Source: JBGPIK01 sp041484845 (GTDB taxonomy: Bacteria > Desulfobacterota > Binatia > UBA9968). Taken from it: a stretch of DNA of 12,550 nucleotides. The translations under genes were made by a program, and so were the position numbers. Shown in pieces: positions 1-6,039 of the stretch. Position 1 is the first letter of the stretch. Each line of letters opens with the position of its first letter. Location: contig JBGPIK010000176.1 of the NCBI GenBank assembly GCA_041484845.1, positions 1 through 12,550 of the forward strand, given 5' to 3'. Below the pieces are notes generated by a model, which ran no database searches, was not told the DNA's origin, and saw nothing but the letters and a program-made list of their open reading frames with translations.

Positions 1-1
1 G

Positions 2-1702
2 TCGCAGAGAGTGCTTCTGGGCACACCCTACAATATGAGTCAGACTTATGATTCGCTCGGGCGAATCAAAACCGAAACTTTCCCGGTGCCGGATAGCGAA
101 ACGGTCACTTACAATTACAACGAGGCCGGGTGGCTCAAATCAGTCGATAACTACGTAAACGAGATCCTGTACAACGCGCGCGGGCAGAAGAAATCGATTA
201 CCTATTTTAATGGCCTCACGAGCACCTTCGTTTACAACGATCCGGTTGATCGGCTCGGCGCGCCGCCGGATTTCCGGCTCTACAACCGATCAACTTCCAA
301 CGGCCAACAAAATCTCACGTACGGTTACGATCCCGTCGGCAACGTGCTTTCGATTGCGGACGGCTTGTTCACGGGCACTCGGACGTTCACTTATGACGAT
401 CTGAACCGGCTAAGTACTGCCTCCGGAACTTTCGGTCCCAACCAGAGCCAAAAAGACTGCACCGGCGCCAACAGCTACATCTACAACGCGATCGGCAATC
501 TCATGAGCAAGTGCGGCATCGCGTTTACCTATGGCTATGCCATGCATCCTTCCGCTGTATCTGCCATACCCGGCAAGAACTACGACTACGATAATAACGG
601 CAACATGAAGACACGCGGGAGTCAGACCTTTAGCTGGAATATCGATAATCGCGTAACCAGCATTTCGATCCAGGGTGGCGGCGCGACCAACATGGATTAC
701 GATTATACCGGCATGCGCATCAAGAAGGACGCGCCTGGCGGTATCAGTCTCTATCCGTTCAAGGGGTATGAGATCGCCCCGAATGGCGTCATCACAAAAT
801 TCATCAGAAGCGGCAACGAGACCTTAGCCTCAAAGAAGCGGCAGCCGGACGGAACGACAACTCAGTACTTTTACCACAACGATCATCTGAGCGGCGTGAA
901 TGTCATTACCGATATCAATGGTAACCGAGCCCAACTGAACGAGTACGATCCGTGGGGCGGCGTGTCACGGTCCGAGGGCAACATCGATCAAACCCACCGC
1001 TTTACCGGGCAGGAACTCGATCCTGAAACCGGCCTCTATTATTACGGCGGGAGATATTACGACCAGGAAATTAGCCGGTTTGTGTCCCCCGATCCGTATG
1101 TGCAAGAACCGGACGAGCCGCAGAATCTAAACAGGTATAGCTATGTGCTCAACAATCCTCAGAGCTATGTCGATCCGAGCGGTTATATCTTCGGTTTCGA
1201 TGATCTAATTGAGGCGATTGTTACCATCGTGTCGGCAGCGGCTCAAGCGTATCTACTACCGGCGATTACCGCCGAAATGACTGCACCTCAAGTCGCCGGT
1301 GCCGTTTTTGCCGCTGCGGCCAAAGGATTAGGTGCAGCAGCGTTTTGGAGTACGCAGCTACGCAACAACTCGGAACTCCCAAAGGATAAAATAGCGTCCG
1401 GACAGAGCGGGAGTAATGTTCCACAGAACACGAGAAACGCAAAGACAAATGAACCCACAACCGATCCAGCAAACAGTCAACGAAATAGCTGTGCAGGTGA
1501 TGATTTTTGTGCCGGAGACGGATCGTTTCAGCTAGCTGGTACTAAATGCAGAGATTTCACGAGTTGCATGGCTCCTGGCGGCTTTGGAGAGGGTGGCGTC
1601 GGGAGGCTACCCGACGGTAAACCTCCCACGTCGGGCGGGGGGGGGCTACGTTCGAACCGGGGCCTTACGGGGGAGAGTCGATCCCTGCCAGGTCTCCCCT
1701 AA
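2..1702 (+). CDS. Rhs/YD-repeat protein, C-terminal part (5' end outside window; frame lost near its 3' end)
   Basis: This is the C-terminal part of an Rhs-family polymorphic toxin carrier. The frame is open to the left edge, so the GTG at 11 is probably not the true start. Numbering from that GTG, residues 1-280 hold YD-type repeats (YDSLGRI, YDPVGNV, YDDLNRL, YDYDNNGNM). Residues ~283-393 form the Rhs core (YFYHNDHLSGV, EYDPWGG, RFTGQELDPETGLYYYGGRYY, FVSPDPYVQ, NRYSYVLNNP, YVDPSGY). After this boundary, residues 394-450 are a hydrophobic Ala-rich stretch, followed by a low-complexity Asn/Cys/Gly linker. In the family, the repeats form a cocoon that holds a C-terminal toxin released after the core. 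Here the frame crosses a G9 run at residue ~542 and ends 18 residues later in a sequence with no domain, while the toxin-like sequence continues in another frame. Certain as Rhs; the real end is probably at 1929. Confidence 0.93.
   Translation, partial: SQRVLLGTPYNMSQTYDSLGRIKTETFPVPDSETVTYNYNEAGWLKSVDNYVNEILYNARGQKKSITYFNGLTSTFVYNDPVDRLGAPPDFRLYNRSTSNGQQNLTYGYDPVGNVLSIADGLFTGTRTFTYDDLNRLSTASGTFGPNQSQKDCTGANSYIYNAIGNLMSKCGIAFTYGYAMHPSAVSAIPGKNYDYDNNGNMKTRGSQTFSWNIDNRVTSISIQGGGATNMDYDYTGMRIKKDAPGGISLYPFKGYEIAPNGVITKFIRSGNETLASKKRQPDGTTTQYFYHNDHLSGVNVITDINGNRAQLNEYDPWGGVSRSEGNIDQTHRFTGQELDPETGLYYYGGRYYDQEISRFVSPDPYVQEPDEPQNLNRYSYVLNNPQSYVDPSGYIFGFDDLIEAIVTIVSAAAQAYLLPAITAEMTAPQVAGAVFAAAAKGLGAAAFWSTQLRNNSELPKDKIASGQSGSNVPQNTRNAKTNEPTTDPANSQRNSCAGDDFCAGDGSFQLAGTKCRDFTSCMAPGGFGEGGVGRLPDGKPPTSGGGGLRSNRGLTGESRSLPGLP
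1637..1645 (+). repeat. G9 homopolymer at the frameshift site of the Rhs toxin
   Basis: Nine consecutive G lie where the Rhs reading frame and the frame of the downstream toxin domain part. One extra G (or two fewer) would make the upstream frame continue directly into the toxin frame. This may be a homopolymer error in the assembly, a fixed mutation, a slippage-prone phase-variable tract, or a -1 ribosomal slip site. The sequence alone cannot tell which. Confidence 0.85.
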
Positions 1703-1929
1703 GAGACTTTACAACTTCCGAGCGAAGTCAAATTAATAAAATTGGGAGATGCCACAGTTGCGGAACTACTGATCCCGGTACAACGACGGGAAATTTTGTA
1801 CCCGATCATCAGCCGCCTTCGAGATTTATTACCCCGGGGCAACCTCAGCGCCTTTATCCGCAGTGCGTTGACTGCAGTCGCCAACAAGGGTTAGATATAA
1901 TCAAAGAAATTCGGAAAATGCAAAAATGA
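1646..1929 (+). pseudogene. Out-of-frame Rhs C-terminal toxin domain, Cys/His metal-binding, HNH-like
   Basis: Read in the frame whose codons start at 1645, there is an open stretch from the G9 tract to the TGA at 1927-1929. It begins GPYGGESIPARS, a linker type I associate with Rhs tips, then an Arg/Ser-rich segment. It then has CHSCG (Cys codons at 1750 and 1759), GNFVPDHQPPS (Asp-His at 1804-1809), QPQRLYPQC and CVDCSRQQG (Cys at 1864 and 1873). CxxC ... DHxxP ... CxxC is the layout of a treble-clef, HNH/endonuclease VII-like fold, so a nuclease toxin is a fair inference, not a proven activity. It has no start codon of its own and makes sense only as the 3' end of the Rhs gene. Its TGA overlaps the next gene's ATG, which argues that this was the natural C-terminus. 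Confidence 0.72.
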
Positions 1930-2303
1930 GATTAGAAACCAAAATTGCTGTCCCCTATTCGGTGGTGTTTGTTTTCGATAGAAAACACGGAGATACTCCC
2001 GACAGCATGAGTACACAACTTGTTAGCGCAACATCGTCCTGCGTTGCCATTGGTACATTGCCGGACTCTGAGGGCGAAACATTAATTGTACTAACCACCG
2101 ACGAGCGGGTGATAACCGAGGGTCTGTTACTCGCATACAATGGGACCATTGAGACGCCAAACTGCGAAATTTCGGTTTCTACCGCACTTAATGAAGAGAT
2201 TCTTACTGTTCCGAATGTGGGTTGTCGATGTCGTATAAGTGTTTGGGTCAATGACAAGAAGACACCGGATCACATTGAAATTGTTGTTGGTTATTCTGAT
2301 TGA
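1926..2303 (+). CDS. Probable immunity protein for the Rhs toxin (125 aa)
   Basis: A small, soluble, acidic-looking protein without signal peptide or membrane segment. It starts MRLETKIAVPYSVVFVFDR and has several short beta-rich stretches (VVFVFD, TLIVLTTD, RISVWVND, HIEIVVGYSD). Its ATG (1926-1928) overlaps the TGA (1927-1929) of the toxin-tip frame as ATGA, with no clear Shine-Dalgarno sequence in front, so translation is probably coupled to the end of the toxin. A small gene placed immediately after an Rhs tip is the normal position of the immunity gene, which would bind and block the toxin in the producing cell. Function is inferred from position and coupling; I do not assign a named immunity family. 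Its GC content appears lower than that of the Rhs core, as is common for exchanged tip/immunity cassettes. Confidence 0.8.
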   Translation: MRLETKIAVPYSVVFVFDRKHGDTPDSMSTQLVSATSSCVAIGTLPDSEGETLIVLTTDERVITEGLLLAYNGTIETPNCEISVSTALNEEILTVPNVGCRCRISVWVNDKKTPDHIEIVVGYSD

Positions 2304-2435
2304 GTTCCGGTTTTTTATTGATCCGCCAGGGACACGAAATGGGTGGGACAAAGGGGTCACGTCTGCTGTTAGCTATTAAGGGGCGGATACCTAACGAAGA
2401 AGCACGGAGGCAATAGTGTCAGACATTTAATTATT
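2304..2435. other. Spacer between immunity gene and group II intron
   Basis: 132 bp with no convincing gene. A T-rich run (GGTTTTTTATT, about 2308-2318) follows the immunity gene stop without a clear hairpin before it, so I do not call a terminator. An open stretch without its own start (from TTG at ~2317 to a TAG at ~2413) is too short to support. This sequence is the 5' flank of the intron remnant. Confidence 0.5.
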
Positions 2436-3025
2436 GTGTGTCCAGATGAAACGCTGTCGTGATCCATAGGGTGACTCTCATTTGATGAGGGAAGTCCCAC
2501 GGCGGTAAAAGCCAGGAGCCGCCTAGCTTGGGTAGCAGCATGGAGAGTAATCGGGATGCTGGAGCCTACCGACGAAGTCAGCTTCGGGCTGATGAGCGAA
2601 TGACCGGGTTGCAACGTGAGTGAACGCTGAGCAAGCCTCGTTAATGTCAAATTCCGGTGGTCGAGCCGCTAGTAATTCGGCGAAGACAGCATGGACTATT
2701 TCAGACTGGATGACGGGATAGTGCACACCGGTGGGGTAATGGCGGCGACACGGTGACAGGGCGACGACAGAAACTGGAGAAGTCCTGTATGCCCCGGAGA
2801 GAAATCTTCGGAGAAGCTCGGCCCTATAACTGCTAACACGGGAAAGGGGCTGAAGGCAGCAGGATGGCGGAGTGGCCCGTAGGAGCGAAGAAGGAGAGTA
2901 ATGTCTCTGGAGCAAAGGGGCCATGCTGAGTTTGATTTCTTCGACCGCGAGGTGAGGCAGGGGAGGCATGATAAAACCTTCCGTTAATCTGCAGGAACTG
3001 AGGCGAAGGATATACCGTAAAGGTG
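2436..3025 (+). mobile_element. Group II intron, 5' part only (truncated, lacks 3' domains)
   Basis: The segment starts with GTGTG (2436-2440), matching the GUGYG 5' end of bacterial group II introns. It continues through recognisable ribozyme sequence of domain I and later domains (for example GGTGACTCTCATTTGATGAG, GGTAAAAGCCAGGAGCCGCC, GACAGGGCGACGACAGAAAC, GAAGTCCTGTATGCCCCGG, GCAAAGGGGCCATGCTGAG). It leads into a purine-rich ribosome binding site and the ATG of the intron-encoded protein at 2968. Similarity to the intron stops around codon 19-20 of that protein. I found no domain V (GAGCCGTATG-type hairpin) or AY 3' end downstream before the VOC gene. A ribozyme without domains V and VI cannot splice or move, so this is a dead fragment. 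Recognition is from memory of intron sequences, not a covariance search; the right border is approximate. Confidence 0.8.
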
Positions 3026-3246
3026 AAGGGCTTAGGGTCAAATCTTTGGTATTGAATATTGTTTCATCTAATGCTAGGAAACGGCATGACTCGACCGCTA
3101 CGAAGCTGAACACTACTGATAACGGAAATTGCCCTCCGGGCGATGACTACTGTAGGGGGACTTACGGGACGTTGTTTCCTAGCTGGAATAAGTCTGTTAC
3201 ACGAAGACTAATCAAAAAGGAAAACGAGTCCGCTTTTAGCTCTTGA
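2968..3246 (+). pseudogene. Start of group II intron reverse transcriptase fused to unrelated sequence (92 codons)
   Basis: The ATG at 2968 follows a GGGAGG ribosome binding site. The first ~19 residues, MIKPSVNLQELRRRIYRK, look like the N-terminus of a group II intron reverse transcriptase/maturase. A full protein of this type is over 400 residues and carries a YADD motif; here the match ends near codon 20, so finger, palm and maturase domains are all missing. The rest (from ~3025) is unrelated. It includes NGNCPPGDDYCRG at ~3118-3157, which recalls the CAGDDFC in the Rhs tip linker at ~1495-1513 and may be the remnant of another Rhs tip. The chimeric frame then runs through the first copy of a 44-bp repeat and stops at 3246. 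Probably not a functional protein. Confidence 0.7.
3166..3209 (+). repeat. 44-bp direct repeat, copy 1
   Basis: Begins GGGACGTTGTTTCCTAGCTG. It matches copy 2 (3545-3588) at 39 of 44 positions by eye, in the same orientation and 379 bp apart. In frame with the chimeric intron ORF it reads GTLFPSWNKSVTRRL. It is not part of the intron. Confidence 0.85.
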
Positions 3247-3899
3247 CGTGCCCTATCCCACCGAGGCGCGTCGAGAGTTGGCGCGGAAGTAGTCGTATAG
3301 ACCGGTCGCGACCGTTCCCTACAAAGAACTGCTCATCAGCGCTAGCGCACATTGACCTGAACCAGCACCAACGGAGCGTCTCCCTCCGGTCCTTTTCCTT
3401 GACTCTTCAACAACGGCGGCGATAGCTTCTGACCGTCCTCAACGTTATCCCAGGTTTTTTTATCATGATGACGAATTGCTTGCCCGGTCCGGCATTGGAC
3501 GCGAGCCTCTGTGGTTCTCCCTCCAATGATTCGGCGCCCCTTAGGGGACGTTGTTTCCTAACTGGAATAACTCCGTTATGCGAAGACTCACCAGACGGTG
3601 AAGAGTCAAAGCAGGTGTCGGTGAAATGGTGTCACTCATGAAAAGCTTGTCAAGGTCTCTACTGTTAGGCGCACCTCTTTTGTTAGGGCGGGGTTGAGCT
3701 CTTCAACCGGATTGCCCGTTACTTTTGTACCAGAGCCCTGTTGGGTCTCATTGGACCAAACGGTCACTCACTCATCCGTGCTCTTAGGCACATTATTGAA
3801 TTCGACTCTGGCCTGCTAATCAGACTTTCGGATTTCCAGTTTAAGCCGGGACGAAATCCGGGGCGGCGGTCAAGATGCCGGTGATCGCCCGGGGGTGAA
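3247..3899. other. Gene-free stretch, probable graveyard of decayed sequence
   Basis: About 650 bp with stops in all frames and no ORF that looks coding. It holds repeat copy 2. It also holds a short frame starting ATG at 3639 (MKSLSRSLLLGAPLLLGRG, then a stop) that resembles a signal-peptide start but goes nowhere. From ~3747 there is a frame reading LIGPNGHSLIRAL, faintly like a damaged ATPase P-loop region. I see no tRNA, CRISPR or rRNA. Decayed remains of exchanged Rhs cassettes or mobile DNA are the simplest explanation. Confidence 0.5.
3545..3588 (+). repeat. 44-bp direct repeat, copy 2
   Basis: Begins GGGACGTTGTTTCCTAACTG. The corresponding frame reads GTLFPNWNNSVMRRL and ends TRR-stop at 3600; an in-frame TAG lies directly upstream at 3542-3544, so it is not part of an intact gene. 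Likely a decayed duplicate of copy 1 or of a common source. Confidence 0.85.
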
Positions 3900-3927
3900 T
3901 TGACATCGCGCCGCTTTTCCTAATAAT
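3900..3927 (+). promoter_or_regulatory. Sigma-70-type promoter of the VOC gene
   Basis: A perfect -35 box TTGACA (3900-3905) is followed after 16 bp by AATAAT (3922-3927), 5 of 6 to the TATAAT consensus. The -10 lies in an AT-rich patch. Transcription would start near 3934, leaving a leader of about 40 nt before the ATG at 3975. No operator-like palindrome is evident beside it. Confidence 0.6.
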
Positions 3928-3963
3928 ATTAGTACTCCACGCACAATTTCTTAAGCCTTAGAT

Positions 3964-3969
3964 AGGGGG
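3964..3969 (+). promoter_or_regulatory. Ribosome binding site choosing the ATG at 3975
   Basis: AGGGGG lies 5 nt before the ATG at 3975. The alternative GTG start at 3969 overlaps this site and has no site of its own, so 3975 is preferred. Confidence 0.6.
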
Positions 3970-3974
3970 TGCTC

Positions 3975-4805
3975 ATGCTTAGACCGGTGGGACTCATCAA
4001 TGGCCACTATGAGTGTCGCTCGTTGGACGAGACGTTGCCGATTTTTACGGATTTGTTGGCCCTGGAGGTTTTGGAAAGAAAAGAAAAAGAAGCGGTGCTG
4101 AAGCATCCTAACACGGAGTGGTGCCTGGTCGTTCACGAAGGGGGACCGAACGCCGCGAACAAGCCGCACAGCAATCATTACGGCTTTCGCGTGGCCGATC
4201 ACAAGGAAATCGAAGCGGCTCACAAATACATCGAAGAACACAAAGCCCAGTATAAAATTAAGAGCGTAACGCGGCCTCACGAGGCGCATTTCGCCTACTC
4301 GATTTATTTCAAAGAACCGGGAGGAAATGACCTCGAGATCGAATATTACAATCCCCAGGCCGTGAAGCACGGGCGAAAGATTGCCGCTCCGCACTGGAAC
4401 GAAAAGTTGCCGGAAGAGCGCTTTCCGGGGCGCGGTTACGTTCCCCAAGCGATGACGCACGGAACGCTCAACTGCGATGACAAGGCGATCAACGACCGGT
4501 TTATAGAGGAAGTGCTCGGCCTAACGATCATCGGCGGCGGTAGAACTTCGACCTACATCAGCCACCCTGACACCCCCTGGTACGTCGTGGTCTTGCCGAC
4601 CACGCGGCGCGACTATTTGTCGCCCTCCAATCGCTTCACCATCAAAGTGGGATCCGCTGAGGAAGTCGAAGAAGCGCATAAAGATTTTTCCCTGAACGGC
4701 AAAAAAATCGGCATCAACGAGCTTTGCGACCTGGAACAACAAAATGGACGAGCCCATTTCATCTTCAGTGACATTAGCCGGAACTGGTGGGAAGTGACGT
4801 CCTAA
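3975..4805 (+). CDS. Two-domain VOC / extradiol dioxygenase-like protein (276 aa)
   Basis: Two vicinal-oxygen-chelate modules lie in tandem, residues ~1-130 and ~155-276, as in type I extradiol ring-cleavage dioxygenases such as catechol 2,3-dioxygenase. Module 1 has all three likely metal ligands of the family's 2-His-1-Glu site: His11 (INGHYE), His68 (SNHYGFRV) and Glu121 (GNDLEIEYY). Module 2 keeps His162 (MTHGTLN) and Glu273 (NWWEV), but the middle position is SNRFTIKV with no His. In classical dioxygenases the C-terminal module is catalytic, so the intact site being N-terminal is unusual. No signal peptide, so cytosolic. A role in breakdown of aromatic compounds is possible, but VOC proteins also include hydrolases, isomerases and resistance proteins and the substrate cannot be read. 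It appears to be a single-gene unit with its own promoter; no aromatic-degradation genes adjoin it. Confidence 0.85.
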   Translation: MLRPVGLINGHYECRSLDETLPIFTDLLALEVLERKEKEAVLKHPNTEWCLVVHEGGPNAANKPHSNHYGFRVADHKEIEAAHKYIEEHKAQYKIKSVTRPHEAHFAYSIYFKEPGGNDLEIEYYNPQAVKHGRKIAAPHWNEKLPEERFPGRGYVPQAMTHGTLNCDDKAINDRFIEEVLGLTIIGGGRTSTYISHPDTPWYVVVLPTTRRDYLSPSNRFTIKVGSAEEVEEAHKDFSLNGKKIGINELCDLEQQNGRAHFIFSDISRNWWEVTS

Positions 4806-4883
4806 GTTAATCGCGGATTCCGAATCATTCACGAGTGAGCGCGATCGAGAGGCGAGACCTACAGAGCGAGGCACAAGAAACAG

Positions 4884-4946
4884 GGTTCAAGGTTCCACGT
4901 TCAACGTTCAATTGAACTCGAACCTTGAGCTTTGAACTTTGAACTC
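4884..4946. repeat. Palindromic intergenic repeat (GTTCAA-type) between converging genes
   Basis: A cluster of GTTCAA/TTGAAC units. TCAAGGTTC (from 4887) pairs with GAACCTTGA (from ~4920), and GTTCAATTGAAC near the centre is itself a palindrome. It lies between the convergent VOC and SGNH genes. It could act as a bidirectional terminator-like hairpin, but no T-run flanks it; it resembles dispersed extragenic palindromes. The rest of 4806-5066 shows nothing I can support. Confidence 0.55.
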
Positions 4947-5066
4947 ACCCTCCACCCTCGCTCTGCCAGGCTTACGTCTCGATCGACGTCGGGTTTCCTC
5001 CAACCGTCAATAACGCGGCCTAGCAAGGATTCTGTTAGTCAGCGTTTTGTTTGTATCTACACCGTG

Positions 5067-5855
5067 TTACTTCGAGGTCTTCCGGCCGAACGGAGTGGCA
5101 TTGGCGATGCGCTGCAAAGACAGTGCTGTCTGCTTCGGTAAGCCGGCATAGTAAGAGGAACTCACGGAAGATTGCTGTAAGAGAACGCGGCACAGCACTG
5201 CCGCAGCCAGATAGCTACCCGCCGGGGTTGGATGCTGAGTGCCGTCTAGAAGTTCAATATCAGGAATATCGCGCTGGGCGCGCTGCCACGCCACGCCCAC
5301 TGGGGCCAGAACGGCGCCGAGGTCCAAAGCGAGAGACGCGTAGGCCGCGTTAAGGCGCGTTTGCATTTCGTCAGGCGAACCGCCCGAGCTTGGATCGCGG
5401 TAGTACGCGTCCCCGCGCGGTCGTGCCCAGGTCGCGAACAATACGGTGGTCGTACGCACACGATCCGCGTCGGCTTTGAGGAGTTCGGCGTAGTGAGCAA
5501 AATCCCGCGGCTCGTAAAGCGGCTCCGTGCTCTGGCCCTGGAGGATGAGAATATCGGGCCGATACCGGCGCAACTCGGCGGTAACTTGACCCTTGCGCCA
5601 GTGATCCGAAAAGCGTGCGCTGCCCGGCGTGATAGAGCGTACGGTGATTTCGGAGCGAAGGGGAGAGCCGGCAGCGAAGCGTCTGACCTCGTTTGGTAAA
5701 TCATTGGTGAAAGTTAAACTGTTACCGACAAAGAGCACGGAAAGAGCCGGGCGCGCAGGACCGGCGAAGAACTCGCGCACTTGCTGCCTCGGGGCTTCCG
5801 CGAGAAATGGCAAGAAAAGAAGGAGAGGCAGAATGATCTTGAGGATACGTGGCAT
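5067..5855 (-). CDS. Secreted SGNH/GDSL-type hydrolase (262 aa)
   Basis: The N-terminus MPRILKIILPLLLFLPFLAEA is a signal peptide (basic start, hydrophobic core, AEA cleavage context), so export is expected. The SGNH landmarks are in order. GNSLT at 44-48 gives the nucleophile Ser46. TPGSA at ~76-80 could supply the block II glycine (Gly78). ILILQGQS at ~102-109 occupies block III, with Gln where the classical Asn is often found. DGTQHPT at 204-210 gives Asp204 and His208 of the catalytic triad. Length fits a single-domain enzyme. It probably hydrolyses esters or acyl/acetyl groups on carbohydrates or lipids; substrate unknown. There is no clear Shine-Dalgarno before the ATG, but the signal peptide supports this start. 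It lies 184 bp after the lipase stop on the same strand, so it may be a separate unit. Confidence 0.85.
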   Translation of the reverse strand: MPRILKIILPLLLFLPFLAEAPRQQVREFFAGPARPALSVLFVGNSLTFTNDLPNEVRRFAAGSPLRSEITVRSITPGSARFSDHWRKGQVTAELRRYRPDILILQGQSTEPLYEPRDFAHYAELLKADADRVRTTTVLFATWARPRGDAYYRDPSSGGSPDEMQTRLNAAYASLALDLGAVLAPVGVAWQRAQRDIPDIELLDGTQHPTPAGSYLAAAVLCRVLLQQSSVSSSYYAGLPKQTALSLQRIANATPFGRKTSK

Positions 5856-6039
5856 AGTCTACGAGATCGAACTTGCCCCTTTAAATTAATCCGCGCTTAG
5901 AAATCGGGCTTAGGGTGAGCCGCAACGGAGATTCTTTGTTCACGAAAAGTAAAAATTGAACCTTATTCCCTTGTTTTTCCCCGTTCACTCCGGCTGGTTT
6001 CTTAAATTAACCCCGCGGGTCCCTTCCTTAAAGTCGCCA

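Noticed and set aside
1955..2257. 100-codon open frame antisense to the immunity gene
   Set aside because: No ribosome binding site or motifs; the + strand gene is supported by the ATGA coupling.
2308..2318. T-rich run after the immunity gene as a terminator
   Set aside because: No stable hairpin stands before the T-run.
2523..3113. 196-codon open frame on the - strand
   Set aside because: It lies antisense to the group II intron ribozyme sequence; the open frame is a by-product of the structured RNA sequence and the product resembles no protein I know.
3639..3698. Short ORF beginning MKSLSRSLLLGAPLLLG, like a signal peptide
   Set aside because: Stops after 19 residues and has no clear ribosome binding site; no continuation in the same frame looks coding.
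3747..3800. LIGPNGHSLIRAL, resembling an ABC ATPase P-loop
   Set aside because: The GKS/T of the Walker A motif is absent, the frame has no start and ends soon after, and no Walker B or signature motif follows; likely chance.
3951..4460. 169-codon open frame on the - strand
   Set aside because: Antisense shadow of the VOC gene, which has a promoter, ribosome binding site and clear domain motifs.
5361..5889. Overlapping + strand open frames of 86-112 codons
   Set aside because: They are shadows of the SGNH hydrolase gene on the - strand, which has a signal peptide and catalytic motifs.
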